DNA of 64,000 nt from Bin87 sp965220055 (GTDB lineage: Bacteria > Chloroflexota > Dehalococcoidia > Lucifugimonadales > UBA3495): NCBI GenBank assembly GCA_965220055.1, contig CBDCPE010000004.1:496001-560000 (forward strand), read 5' to 3'. This document shows, piece by piece, positions 40,594 to 49,170 of this stretch. Every line of letters starts with the position of its first letter. The first letter of the stretch is position 1. The position numbers were made by a program, and so were the translations under genes. Under the pieces are notes generated by a model. The model was not told the origin of the DNA and did no database searches. It saw nothing but the letters and a program-made list of their open reading frames with translations.

Positions 40594-41418
40594 CTAAAAT
40601 CCAATGGTCGGGCAATTTTCTCTGATGACTTTTGCATACTCACTGTCGTCACGCGGGTCGATGCCGTAAACGTCGCGTGGATGACCACTGTAGATGCCGA
40701 AGTTATGATCGGGATCATCCCCCACATTCGCTCTTGCAACATAGTGAAACATGGGCTGACCATCACGCATGCCTGTGTCCACCACGTGCCAGACCTTGGC
40801 GTACATGAAGCACAGAAACGTCGCCACATGCTCGTCATCTCCGAGAACGATTGCTTCGTGCTCCCACTTCACGTGCTTGGGACGAGGGTTGCAGTACAAG
40901 ACGCGGGCGGTTTCCCGCTCCAAACTCCCGGTCGCGTAATCTCCCTCGACCGGGTTCGCGATCATGCCGTATTGGGCGACATACCCTCCTGCCCGCGACG
41001 GCATGACCGCCATCTTCCGGTACGGGTTCTTCTCCACAGGCTCCAATGAAAGGGCGTAGTTTACCTGCCACGGAAGATCGTCCGACCCTGGTTGACGAGA
41101 TGATTCGGCCCTGACCAGATAAATTGACAGCAGTTCATCGCCGCTATCGTAATTGACCTGGCGCGTCGCGTGTGCAATCACGTTGATCACATCGCCCTGC
41201 CTTGAGATCGCGTCGGCGCCGCAGAAAGGGTGAGGAGACCGACATTGGGAGTGGACGCTCATCATCGCTCCGCAGAGAGCCTGCAGCGCGTGACGCTTCA
41301 ACACAGCTGTGTCGGTGAGGTCATCAGAGAACTGTATCGGCAAGTGTGCGTCTGTACCCAGTCCTCTAGTCGGCGTCTGTTGGCGAACGGATTGAGTAGT
41401 CTTCTTGAACGGCCACAT
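40594..41418 (-). CDS. Uncharacterised protein
   Basis: The 274-residue product begins MWPFKKTTQSVRQQTPTRGL, chosen at 41418 because GGAG lies about 10 nt upstream; upstream in-frame sequence overlaps the amidase end and looks non-coding. It has no membrane segment or signal peptide. Conserved-looking stretches are HALQALCGAMMSVHSQCRSP, SRAGGYVAQYGMIANPVEG, LYCNPRPKHVKWEHEAIVLG and VWHVVDTGMRDGQPMFHYVA. The composition is rather AT-richer than that of the neighbours. I do not recognise a family. The gene is isolated between repeats and the amidase gene and may be an accessory gene. Confidence 0.6.
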   Translation of the reverse strand: MWPFKKTTQSVRQQTPTRGLGTDAHLPIQFSDDLTDTAVLKRHALQALCGAMMSVHSQCRSPHPFCGADAISRQGDVINVIAHATRQVNYDSGDELLSIYLVRAESSRQPGSDDLPWQVNYALSLEPVEKNPYRKMAVMPSRAGGYVAQYGMIANPVEGDYATGSLERETARVLYCNPRPKHVKWEHEAIVLGDDEHVATFLCFMYAKVWHVVDTGMRDGQPMFHYVARANVGDDPDHNFGIYSGHPRDVYGIDPRDDSEYAKVIRENCPTIGF

Positions 41419-41555
41419 GGAAAAGATTCTCCTGCGGATGAGGTGGACGGCTTTATGGATTGGCGCCTTGGGCAGCGGTTCCCGATAGGGGACGGCCACC
41501 CGAACGGTGAATGTCAACAGTCCCCAGGCTGGCGTGTCCACTACCGGAGCGTTCA

Positions 41556-42920
41556 TCACCCCCGAGCAATCGGCGGCGCCTCATTCAACCCGGCGATCCG
41601 CTCGCACCACTGCGCCGCGCCCAAGACCCTGCCCTCCTGCGCCCACGGCCCGCCGAACTGCACTGCCATGGGCATGCCCAGTTCGCTCAGACCCGTGGAA
41701 ACCACCACCGTCGGCAGGCCGGCGGCTGTCCAGGGAACCTGGAACGCAGCGTCGCCGGTGGTGTTCAGGTCCCTCGGGGCCGGCGCCGGTATCGCCGGCG
41801 TCATCACGACGTCCACCTTGGCAACCATCTCGCTCATGTCGGCGCGGAACTGCCGCCGCAGCCGCTGGGCTTTCAGGTACGCAGACGTCGGCATGATCAT
41901 GCCCATCTCCATGCCAGCGCGTATTCGTGGACCGTAATCGGCGGCGCGAACGCGGTGATTAACTTCGTGGAATCCGGCGCACTCAACGTTCATGACGATG
42001 CGCTGGAAGCTGTGCACCACGGCAAAGCTGTCGGGCAACGGCAGCTCCTCGATCTCGGCTCCGGCGGATGCGAGTTGATTCGCCACCCACTCCGTATGGG
42101 CCCAAATCTCCGGCGTGGCGTAGTCCTGGTAGTACTGTCGCACCAGCCCGATGCGCGGTGGCCGGTCATTCTCGGCCATCTGGGCGCCGAAGTCGGGCAC
42201 GGGATGCCGCAGGCTGCCGGGATCATTGTCATCCTCGCCGCTCAGTACGGTCAGCATCAGCGCGGCGTCGGCCACCGTGCGGGTCAGGATGCCCACATGG
42301 TCCAGCGACCAGCTCACCGGGGCCACGCCGTACCGGCTGATACGCCCGTAGGTGGGTTTCAGCCCGACGATACCGTTGTAGGCCGCCGGCCGGCACGTGG
42401 AGCCGCCGGTCTGCGATCCAAGCGCCGCCGGAACCATCCGCGCCGCCACTGCGGCCGACGACCCGCTGCTGGAGCCGCCGGGAGTATGCTCCAGGTTCCA
42501 GGGATTCCGCGTCGGCGATGGGTCGGAGGTCGCAAATTCGGTGGTGACCGCCTTGCCGAGGATGATCCCACCGGCCGCTTTGATTCTCGCCACTGAAGTT
42601 GCGTCGAACTCCGGTACGAAGTCGGCGTACACCTTCGAGCCGCAGGCGGTGAGCATCCCTTCGGTGTAGAAGATGTCCTTCAGGCCCACGGGCACGCCGT
42701 GGATCGGGCCGAGCGGCTCGCCGCGCTCTACTTCGGCCTCCCGCTGCCGGGCCGCCGATATCACCGCCTCCCGGTCGATGGTAACCCAGGCCTGCAGGTC
42801 GCCATCCAGCGCATCAATCCGCGCCAACAGCGACTCCGCCAGCGCCACCGGCGACAGGGTTCCCTCGCGAATCTGCGCGGCGGCTTCTGCCACCGAAAGC
42901 TCGTGGAGTTCGGGCATCAT
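41556..42920 (-). CDS. Amidase-signature family hydrolase
   Basis: This 454-residue amidase hydrolyses amide or ureide bonds. The Ser-cisSer-Lys triad is visible. The lysine is in PVGLKDIFYTEG near residue 80, the cis-serine is in TPGGSSSGSSAAVAA near residue 153, and the nucleophilic serine is in LGSQTGGSTCRPAAYNG near residue 175. GLKPTYGRISRYGV and DHVGILTRTVADAAL follow. It is similar to GatA and AtzF/AtzE-type enzymes. A small helical protein is encoded just upstream (42997-43176), as in AtzE-AtzG pairs. The genuine substrate is unknown. The start is ATG at 42920. Confidence 0.92.
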   Translation of the reverse strand: MMPELHELSVAEAAAQIREGTLSPVALAESLLARIDALDGDLQAWVTIDREAVISAARQREAEVERGEPLGPIHGVPVGLKDIFYTEGMLTACGSKVYADFVPEFDATSVARIKAAGGIILGKAVTTEFATSDPSPTRNPWNLEHTPGGSSSGSSAAVAARMVPAALGSQTGGSTCRPAAYNGIVGLKPTYGRISRYGVAPVSWSLDHVGILTRTVADAALMLTVLSGEDDNDPGSLRHPVPDFGAQMAENDRPPRIGLVRQYYQDYATPEIWAHTEWVANQLASAGAEIEELPLPDSFAVVHSFQRIVMNVECAGFHEVNHRVRAADYGPRIRAGMEMGMIMPTSAYLKAQRLRRQFRADMSEMVAKVDVVMTPAIPAPAPRDLNTTGDAAFQVPWTAAGLPTVVVSTGLSELGMPMAVQFGGPWAQEGRVLGAAQWCERIAGLNEAPPIARG

Positions 42921-42996
42921 TCAACCTCGTTGACGGCGGCACGCGTGTCACCGTCGGTGCGTGATTCGCTGGCGCGCTCCCAGGATCGGATCGCGG

Positions 42997-43176
42997 TTAT
43001 TCCTGGTTCAGCGGTTCCAGGTCCGGATGCACGTCGGCGCGGTCAACATCGTAAATCTGTCCTGCTGCGGTTCTAAGGTACGACTCCAACTCCACCGCAC
43101 GCTCCTCGCCAAACTCCGCGACCGCCCGCCGGCGCAGCTCCTGGTATATCCGCTCCTGATCATTGCTCTGGCTCAT
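42997..43176 (-). CDS. Small GatC/AtzG-like protein upstream of the amidase
   Basis: The 59-residue protein begins MSQSNDQERIYQELRRRAVA. It has EERAVELESYLRTAAGQIYD and ends DVHPDLEPLNQE. A short helical start followed by an extended tail is the shape of GatC and AtzG, small partners that wrap around and stabilise amidase subunits. It precedes the amidase gene by 76 nt on the same strand. No Shine-Dalgarno sequence stands out. The assignment depends on size, shape and position. If correct, the amidase would work as a heteromer. Confidence 0.5.
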   Translation of the reverse strand: MSQSNDQERIYQELRRRAVAEFGEERAVELESYLRTAAGQIYDVDRADVHPDLEPLNQE

Positions 43177-43532
43177 GTTGCAGACACCTCGTGCCAGGAT
43201 AGCCTTAGTGACCATCCGGCTCGCGGACCGGATTCTAATTGCACCGCTCCGTACGGGCAACCCTGTGTGCTCGTCTCACGCGTACCCAGTTTGTCATTGC
43301 GAGGAGGGCAGCGACCCAGCAATCACAGTTCCATGATTTCGGCGCAAGAATATCACGCCGCCCTGCATGCAGTGCGGGAATTCAGCGCCCGCATCTGTCA
43401 ATTGCCGTTGCGATTCGTTCAACTGAATTGAGATACAGGTTTCGGAACGCCGGAAAGGGAAATGTGAAGGGCCCGGCATCTCGATTGCCGAGCCCTTCGG
43501 TTCTCCACACCAGTTTGCTCGAACCCGAAAGC
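43177..43532. other. Gene-free region with a repeat fragment and a hairpin
   Basis: No gene is seen. Position 43293 onward (TTGTCATTGCGAGGAGGGCA) is a fragment of the dispersed GTCATTGCGAG repeat. At 43467-43498 GAAGGGCCCGGCA and TGCCGAGCCCTTC form a near-perfect hairpin just after the stop of the minus-strand gene at 43533, consistent with a terminator for that gene, though without a clear T-run. Confidence 0.6.
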
Positions 43533-43973
43533 CTATCCCCGGTTGTGAGTCTTGGTCTCGGCCCAGGCCACAATGTGCGGCAGCGCCGCGTCAACATCCC
43601 GCTGGTCAACGTTGCGCGCGGTGGAATCAGCTTCACAGCGCAGCAACATTGTCGGCAGCCGGTTGCGAATCTTGTCCAACGTCCAGGACAGCGGGTCGCC
43701 CTCGGCGGTGAAGTCCAGCTCCAGCCGGTCGTTCTTGCCTGTGGGGGCATTGCGGTAATGGTAGTGCGGACCGATGCGGAAACAGTCGAACCGCAGCAGT
43801 TCCTTGTCGTCTCCCTCGACATCGTTGCCGTACACGTGGATACAGATCCCCTCGTCGCTCATGGCGCCCACGTCGGTGCGGTACACCAACCCGAAGGTCA
43901 CTGCTCCGGCCGGTATCAGCTCCTCGCCTCCCCCGGTGCTCCCTCCCATCTGCGCGTGCATCTGTTGCGTCAT
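43533..43973 (-). CDS. Uncharacterised protein with one PHYHY-type domain
   Basis: The 146-residue product is a single-domain relative of the two-repeat protein at 23358-24209. It contains LLRFDCFRIGPHYHYRNAPT, a GKND pair and DPLSWTLDKIRNRLPTMLL, aligning closely with the second repeat of that protein. The N-terminal 35 residues are glycine- and methionine-rich (MHAQMGGSTGGGEEL). ATG 43973 is chosen because GGGAGG lies about 9 nt upstream. Conservation of Cys, His and Tyr in the core hints at metal binding or a catalytic site. No signal peptide or membrane helix is present. Neighbouring genes give no clue to function. Confidence 0.7.
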   Translation of the reverse strand: MTQQMHAQMGGSTGGGEELIPAGAVTFGLVYRTDVGAMSDEGICIHVYGNDVEGDDKELLRFDCFRIGPHYHYRNAPTGKNDRLELDFTAEGDPLSWTLDKIRNRLPTMLLRCEADSTARNVDQRDVDAALPHIVAWAETKTHNRG

Positions 43974-44148
43974 TTCTTCATACCTCCCGTCCTGATGGTT
44001 GAACACGTGCCATATTCCGGCTCCGCCGGCTGCATTGGCCCGATTATACATTCGACATGCCCGGAATCGTCAATCCAACTCTCACATTGCCCCGGGCATT
44101 TCCAAAGTTAGACCATCATTCCGACGGAAAACAGCCTGCCCCATACCC

Positions 44149-44632
44149 CGATAAGGGGTCACCTCGTACTTGATACGGGGCCGGAATCCAGGAATACCAA
44201 ATCAGCAAAATCCGGTTCATCCACGCAAGAAAACCACCTGATATGGAACACTGCCTCAATGACGCCCTACCCCTTGCGTCACATAGTACGTGTGTTCTAT
44301 AATAGTCGCGTCAGGCAATCCCGCCGCCAGGCCAGCGGCGTCGCCAAACCTACATCCGAATAGCTAGGCGATACGGTTTCGGGTCGGCAACGGCCCCAGT
44401 CGGTTCTTCGCATCTTGGTCGCCAGCGGCCGCTACCCTCTCTTTATTCGACGGGGCGGCCACGTGTCGACCCCGCGGGTGTCACCTCCACCCCGTGCCGT
44501 GCAAGGCACCGGTCTCATCAGCCGGCTGCCCGCGGGTCACGGAAGCTTGGGACTCAAAAACTATGCGAGCAAAAAAGTGTTGGCCGTGCTCCGACACCGT
44601 CCCGAAACCGTAACGCCTGACACCCAAATCAA
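44149..44632 (+). repeat. Duplicated intergenic module copy A, candidate non-coding RNA gene
   Basis: About 485 nt here are repeated almost exactly at 54317-54808. It contains a promoter, TTGCGT (44274-44279), 18 nt, then TATAAT (44298-44303). Downstream are possible hairpins: CGCCG/CGGCG around 44321-44340, CGCC/GGCG around 44342-44370, and GTGCC/GGCAC around 44494-44509. In copy B the last hairpin has a 2-nt shorter loop with the stem kept. That deletion would frameshift any protein, so coding is unlikely. No gene lies downstream on the plus strand before 46500. A stand-alone structured RNA is the best explanation, though I could not match it to a known class. Confidence 0.55.
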
Positions 44633-44926
44633 ACCACCAACCGCGCCACCGGAAAGCAGGAGGTAAGTCACACGCCCTTCGGTCTCACCCCGCCCTATGT
44701 GATCAAATAGTGGTCGCCAGCCGCAGGCGGCAGTCCCCATGCGTACCCGGTTCGTCATTGCGACCCCGTACTTGATAAGGGGGTGGCGATCTCGTCGGCG
44801 TGGCACGTGTTCTTGGCCGAGGTGAAATCACCATTGGAAAAAGATTGCCCCGACCCTGCGCTCGTCAAAATGACAAATTGGGCATGCATGAGAACTCTCG
44901 CCCCGGCAAACGGTGTGCGCCACGGG

Positions 44927-45697
44927 TTACGAGCCCTGACCGGCCTCCAGATCCAGCGCCTCCAGGAACCCGCGCCAGTCCTCATCATCGTCCGTATTTC
45001 CCCAGTCGTCCAGGTGGACCAGTTGGTCAATGGGAAGGCGGCGACGCCAGCCGGCGGTCTGCAGCCCCGGCTCGTCCGGAAATTCCATCGGGTAGCCGAG
45101 GCAAAGATAGGCCACCGGAATGATGTGCGGCGGTATGCCCAATATCCCGCGCAGTTGGGGCAGCTTCAGGATACTCACCCATCCCACTCCAACCCCTTCG
45201 CTGCGCGCCGCCAGCCAGAGGTTCTGCACGGCGCAGCACGTCGAATATACGTCCGTTTCCGGCATGGAATTGCGCCCCAGCACCACGTCCGCCCGGGTGG
45301 GGTCGCAGGTGATGCACAGGTTCACCGGCGCTTCAAGAATGCCTTCCAGCTTCAATGAGAGATACGCGGAACGGCGCGGTTCGTCGAAGAAGCAGGCAGC
45401 GGAGGCGCGTTCTCGTTCGAACAACTCCTTCACCTGCTGCCGACGTTCCACGTCCCGTACCAGGATGAAGTCCCAGGGCTGCATGAACCCCACCGATGGC
45501 CCGTGATGCGCCGCATTGATGATGCGAGCCAGCGTCCGGTCCGATATGGGGTCGGCGCGAAAGTTGCGTATGTCCCGGCGTTGATAGATTGCCCGGTACA
45601 CTGCCTGCCGCTCCGTTTCGGGAAAGGCGAAGCCCCTCCCGTCCACGGACAATGCACCTGGTTCGTCACTCCGAACCCCGAATGGTTGCTGGTTCAT
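44927..45697 (-). CDS. bluB: 5,6-dimethylbenzimidazole synthase (BluB)
   Basis: The 256-residue protein is a specialised nitroreductase-fold enzyme. It matches BluB with AVYRAIYQRRDIRNFRADPI, AAHHGPSVGFMQPWDFILV, LKLEGILEAPVNLCITCD, CAVQNLWLAARSEGVGVGWV and VAYLCLGYPMEF. BluB destroys reduced FMN with oxygen to make the lower ligand of vitamin B12. The protein has an N-terminal extension of about 30 residues. It stands alone, with no cobalamin riboswitch recognisable in the upstream 130 nt. Its presence suggests an oxygen-exposed organism that makes or remodels cobamides. Confidence 0.9.
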   Translation of the reverse strand: MNQQPFGVRSDEPGALSVDGRGFAFPETERQAVYRAIYQRRDIRNFRADPISDRTLARIINAAHHGPSVGFMQPWDFILVRDVERRQQVKELFERERASAACFFDEPRRSAYLSLKLEGILEAPVNLCITCDPTRADVVLGRNSMPETDVYSTCCAVQNLWLAARSEGVGVGWVSILKLPQLRGILGIPPHIIPVAYLCLGYPMEFPDEPGLQTAGWRRRLPIDQLVHLDDWGNTDDDEDWRGFLEALDLEAGQGS

Positions 45698-46173
45698 CCT
45701 GCCCCCGCGAAAAGTAATTGCGATACGCCCGTCACGCCGCCGCTGCCGCGATTTAGAGGACTTGGCGTCCCGCTATCATACTGACGCAATCAAGGTAACG
45801 CTAGGATGACTTCGCAGACCCCGCATCTGGTGCGCTGCGGAGCCGGTCTCGTCCGGTCCCAACGCAATTGCCATATCACTAGCTATCCCCGCCAATCTCG
45901 TTCGGTTTGACACCAGCCGGGCGTCACCCGCTGACGCGTACCCCCTTGCATTCAACCACCATCGCGAACACCCTTCCCTTTGTCTCGACTTTACGCATTT
46001 TAAGCCGCGTAAGCGAGAGAGGTTGCAACTCAATGGTACAGGGTAGCCGTAAGTCCCTGGACATCAGCGTTGGCAGCGGATAGTGAAAAACCCTCCGACT
46101 CCAGCCATGAGTGGCGGCGTCCCAACGTGATGGCATCCGTTGCTTCCTCTAAATTTTGCGTAAAGTCGAGCTT

Positions 46174-46293
46174 GTCATCGCGAGCGCCCTTTCCCTTGTC
46201 ATCGCGAACACCCTTCACCTGGTCATCGCGAGCGCCCTTCCCCTTGGCATCGCGAACACCCTTCACCTCGTCATCGCGAACACCCTTTCCCTT
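46174..46293. repeat. 24-bp tandem repeat, five units
   Basis: Five consecutive 24-nt units begin GTCATCGCGA (GGCATCGCGA in unit 4). Two types alternate: units 1 and 3 continue GCGCCCTTTCCCTT-like, units 2 and 4 continue ACACCCTTCACCT. Unit 5 mixes both, giving a 48-nt higher-order period for the first four. The array runs into a dispersed GTCATTGCGAGCGAAGC repeat. Confidence 0.9.
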
Positions 46294-46384
46294 GTCATTG
46301 CGAGCGAAGCGCGGCAATCTCGTCGGCGGATAAGACGTCGTCCAGGCAGCGAGATTGCCGCGTCGCTACGCTCCTCGCCACGAC
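46294..46384. repeat. Dispersed imperfect palindromic repeat
   Basis: The left arm is GTCATTGCGAGCGAAGCGCG followed by GCAATCTCG. The right arm, read on the opposite strand, is GTCGTGGCGAGGAGCGTAGC followed by GACGCGGCAATCTCG. It is a REP- or MITE-like hairpin adjoining the minisatellite, and related fragments occur at 40361 and 43293. Confidence 0.7.
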
Positions 46385-46499
46385 AAACCGGCATGCGCGA
46401 GGCGTCACCCCTGGGCGGTGCACTCCCCGGCCTGATGATAAACTGAAACCATCGTTCTTTCACGCAATATCACCCCACCGCCACAACGGGAGGTGCGCC

Positions 46500-47258
46500 A
46501 TGCCGCCGGAAATTCGCGCCGTAGGAATTGAGGGCCTTCCCGAAGTGCGGGCCGGAGACGATCTGGCTGCCCAGATCATGGACGCTGCCGCCGCTCAGGG
46601 CGCTCCCATCGAGGCGGGCGACGTGGTGGTCGTCACCCAGAAGATCGTCAGCAAGGCCGAGGGACGGGTGATGGACATCGACGAGGTCGAGGCTTCCCCG
46701 TTGGCCGTCGCCATCACCGAGGGTCACCGCCGCGATCCCCGCCATACCGAGATGATCCTCCGCGAGAGCCGCCGCGTCGTCCGCATGGACCGCGGAGTCA
46801 TCATCAGCGAGACCTACCACGGCTACATCTGCGCCAACGCCGGCATCGACGCCTCAAATATCCCCGGCTCCAACTCCATCTGCCTGCTGCCCGTCGACCC
46901 CGACGCCTCGGCCCGCCGCATCCGCGACAGCATCCGTGAGCGCCTCGGCGTGGACGTGGCCGTCCTGGTGTCCGACACCTTCGGCCGGCCCTGGCGCAAC
47001 GGCGCGGTCAACGTCTCGATCGGCGTGGCCGGCTTCAACCCCGTCATCAGCTACATCGGCGAGTTCGACCCCCACGGCAACGAACTGCACACGACCACCA
47101 TCGCCGTCGCCGATGAGCTGGCCGCCACCGCCGAGCTGGTCACCGGCAAGCTCCTAGGCGTCCCCGTCGCCCTAATCAAGGGCTACCCCTACGAACCCAT
47201 GGAAGACGCCGACAGCCGGGCCATAGTCCGGGACCCTGACAAGGATTTGTTCCGATAG
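46500..47258 (+). CDS. cofE: Coenzyme F420-0:L-glutamate ligase
   Basis: The 252-residue protein matches CofE/FbiB-N enzymes that add glutamates to F420-0 using GTP. It shows GDVVVVTQKIVSKAEGRVMD, ESRRVVRMDRGVIISETYHG, ICANAGIDASNIPGSNSICL, LVSDTFGRPWRNGAVNVSIG and ELAATAELVTGKLLGVPVAL, all typical. It is a stand-alone CofE without the FbiB C-terminal reductase domain. GGGAGG lies upstream of the ATG. The gene is transcribed alone and is convergent with the TIR gene, with only 4 nt between the stops. It supports F420 use by the PPOX-class enzymes in the window. Confidence 0.93.
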   Translation: MPPEIRAVGIEGLPEVRAGDDLAAQIMDAAAAQGAPIEAGDVVVVTQKIVSKAEGRVMDIDEVEASPLAVAITEGHRRDPRHTEMILRESRRVVRMDRGVIISETYHGYICANAGIDASNIPGSNSICLLPVDPDASARRIRDSIRERLGVDVAVLVSDTFGRPWRNGAVNVSIGVAGFNPVISYIGEFDPHGNELHTTTIAVADELAATAELVTGKLLGVPVALIKGYPYEPMEDADSRAIVRDPDKDLFR

Positions 47259-47262
47259 TGGT

Positions 47263-48036
47263 TCAGACGCTGGGACCGAGGATCATCTCCGCGATCTCCG
47301 CAACGATCATCTCGATAGTGTGCGTTGCCGTACTGCGGGCAACCTTATCGGCCAACGAAGGGCTATATTCCAGAACCTCATCCCTGGTCACGTTGTGCCA
47401 GATCGGCAGCAAGATCTGCTGTCCGTCTACCGCCCTCGTGACGAGTCCGTCGAGTTCGTAGTTGGGCCAGCCTTTGCGTATGAAATCCCTTGAAATCACC
47501 ACGATTCCGAACCGAGAGTTTGCCAGCCCTCGATCGATCTTGCGACGCAGACTATCACCGATCCTAAGTTCGAATTCGTCATACCACACGGATAATCCAC
47601 GTTCTTTCAATGAGATGGATAATGAACGGACGATAGATTCTTTGTCCTCGGAGGCGTGGGAGATGAAGACATCGTAATCTTTCTCCATGTCTGGCATTTC
47701 GTTGCCAGGGGCTGCTTGTATCAAGCTCGGCACGCTGGACAGCGGGGCTTGCTGTATCGGTGGAAGAGCACTCGGCAGAATACGCGCCGACGAGCGAACG
47801 CTCCCTCTTAATCCCTGCATATCAACAGCTACATGCCAATGCCCTGAATGCGGGACTTGCAACTGAACCGGCGATTGTTTCGCGAGACCACCGAAATAAC
47901 GGTGTTGTCTTCCGCTGCGGTAACTGCTGAAGTTGGAACTATCGAGCAACCGCACGTTAGCAGCGTTGCCCGAAAGAGTAATCTCGATGATTTCGCCGCT
48001 CTTGCGCTGACCAAGATCATGATGAACGAACTGCAT
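47263..48036 (-). CDS. DUF1883-TIR fusion protein
   Basis: The 257-residue protein has a DUF1883 domain at about residues 1-85 (MQFVHHDLGQRKSGEIIEIT, then HSGHWHVAVDMQGL), a proline-rich linker, and a TIR domain from about 119. The TIR part shows DYDVFISHASEDKESIVRSL, GLSVWYDEFELRIGDSLRRK and SRDFIRKGWPNYELDGLV, with Glu194 in the position of the catalytic glutamate of NAD-consuming TIRs. Bacterial TIR proteins often deplete NAD or make signals during phage infection. AGGAGC lies 6 nt before the ATG. It is last in an operon, 30 nt after an HTH-ImmA/IrrE gene, itself preceded by a HigB-like gene. Confidence 0.85.
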   Translation of the reverse strand: MQFVHHDLGQRKSGEIIEITLSGNAANVRLLDSSNFSSYRSGRQHRYFGGLAKQSPVQLQVPHSGHWHVAVDMQGLRGSVRSSARILPSALPPIQQAPLSSVPSLIQAAPGNEMPDMEKDYDVFISHASEDKESIVRSLSISLKERGLSVWYDEFELRIGDSLRRKIDRGLANSRFGIVVISRDFIRKGWPNYELDGLVTRAVDGQQILLPIWHNVTRDEVLEYSPSLADKVARSTATHTIEMIVAEIAEMILGPSV

Positions 48037-48066
48037 AAAAAGCTCCTGGTATGTGCTGGAGTACGG

Positions 48067-49170
48067 TTATGTTCGTGGATTGGAAACCCACTGGTATCGC
48101 TGTTTCAACTGGGTTAGCCGGTTGTATGGCACCAACCCTTCTTTCTGTAGCCTGCCGGCTACTACGAAAGGGGATATCCCAACTAAGTGTGCAAATTCGT
48201 GCACGTCCCCTGCGTCGAAGTAACTCGAGCCACTGAACCCTTTCCAATCTTCGGGGTCGATCAGAAAATCGCGGGCGAACTCATCGGCTTCGGCTTCTAT
48301 GGCCGCTGCATCCGGGTCCACCTCTAGTCCATCCACCACAATGCGCCGCTGATAACGGTGTCGCAGCAAGTGTCCCGCTTCGTGGAAAAACGAGAACCAG
48401 AACACATCAGCCCATTTGCCACGAATGTTCATCTGGATGAGAGCCTTACTGTCGTTCAGCCAGCGCGCCGCGCCATTGGCTCCGAGCTTGGGTAGTTCCT
48501 GTACGACGCAGAATGCGACGCCGGCCTCCGCGCATAGGGCTTCCATCTTGGGCACGAACTCTTCAGGTGGTTCCAACGTCAGTTTTCGTATTTCGGCGAG
48601 CGCCTCGCGAAACGTGCCCGCGTCGTAGTCAGCGGTTTGGATACTCTCAGCATCCAGTTCGCCCTTACGCAGCCACGCTCCCAATGCGCCGAGAGATATC
48701 TTTTCTCGGGCGGCATCTGTGATCCGGAAACCAACCGCTTCTTGGTACACTCTCGGCTCGATGCTGGCGACCTCCAAGAAACTCATTAAAGCCCGTACCC
48801 TGCTCACCCTGTCACGACCTGCTTCGATCCAACCGCGCTTGATCAGCTCTCTGACGGGATACTCGCCCAGCCATTGCTCTTGGTCGGACATCGCCGCGCG
48901 ACTCCGTTCCCGCGCCAGGGTCATCTGGTAGTCAGCTTCCAAGTTCATCCAGTATGACGCTTCGATACCCAAAACTTGGCTTAGGCCGATGGCCGTGTCC
49001 GGTGTTATTGCCTTCTTGCCGCGAATGATCTCGTTGACGACTTGCGGCGGCCGTCCCAGCCTAGCCGCGAGTTCTCGTTGGGTCATGCCGCGCACTTCAA
49101 TTTCCTCCGCCAATATTTCCCCTGGAGGTATGGGCAGGTCGGAATACACACGCTCGCCCTTAGTCGTCAT
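48067..49170 (-). CDS. HigA-type HTH protein fused to ImmA/IrrE metallopeptidase
   Basis: This 367-residue protein begins with a HigA-like helix-turn-helix, PPGEILAEEIEVRGMTQREL followed by AARLGRPPQVVNEIIRGKKA, at about residues 16-70. The C-terminal half is an ImmA/IrrE (DUF955) zinc peptidase with WFSFFHEAGHLLRHRYQRR, carrying the HExxH motif, and EAEADEFARDFLID with a further glutamate ligand. Such proteins repress a toxin gene and may cleave regulators under stress. It follows and overlaps the HigB-like gene by 11 nt. The TIR gene starts 30 nt after its stop, so all three are likely one transcript controlled by this protein. Confidence 0.9.
   Translation of the reverse strand: MTTKGERVYSDLPIPPGEILAEEIEVRGMTQRELAARLGRPPQVVNEIIRGKKAITPDTAIGLSQVLGIEASYWMNLEADYQMTLARERSRAAMSDQEQWLGEYPVRELIKRGWIEAGRDRVSRVRALMSFLEVASIEPRVYQEAVGFRITDAAREKISLGALGAWLRKGELDAESIQTADYDAGTFREALAEIRKLTLEPPEEFVPKMEALCAEAGVAFCVVQELPKLGANGAARWLNDSKALIQMNIRGKWADVFWFSFFHEAGHLLRHRYQRRIVVDGLEVDPDAAAIEAEADEFARDFLIDPEDWKGFSGSSYFDAGDVHEFAHLVGISPFVVAGRLQKEGLVPYNRLTQLKQRYQWVSNPRT

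Larger units (their letters stand above)
45698..46499. other. Gene-free region of 0.8 kb with repeats
   Basis: Apart from the minisatellite and palindrome annotated separately, no gene is convincing. TCGACTTTACGCA near 45985 and TGCGTAAAGTCGA near 46157 form an inverted pair, and ATCGCGAACACCCTTCCC at 45961 is an isolated copy of the minisatellite unit. A minus-strand stretch translating as TQNLEEATDAITLGRRHSWL around 46120-46170 might be a gene remnant, but it is too short to assign. Confidence 0.6.

Noticed and set aside
44415..44666. Open frame in repeat copy A starting MVASGRYPLFIRRGG
   Set aside because: The same frame in copy B is shifted by a 2-nt deletion, so it is not conserved as protein; both copies are better explained as RNA.
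43533..45697. Cobalamin riboswitch near bluB
   Set aside because: The conserved B12-box elements are not recognisable upstream of bluB, and the structured repeat lies downstream of bluB on the opposite strand.
46174..46293. Possible CRISPR array
   Set aside because: Units are directly adjacent with no unique spacers and there are no cas genes in the window.
46156..46446. Plus-strand frame LVIASALSLVIANTL over the 24-bp repeats, and its minus-strand counterpart KGKGVRDD
   Set aside because: These are by-products of a 24-nt (8-codon) tandem array; neither has a ribosome-binding site or a sensible continuation.
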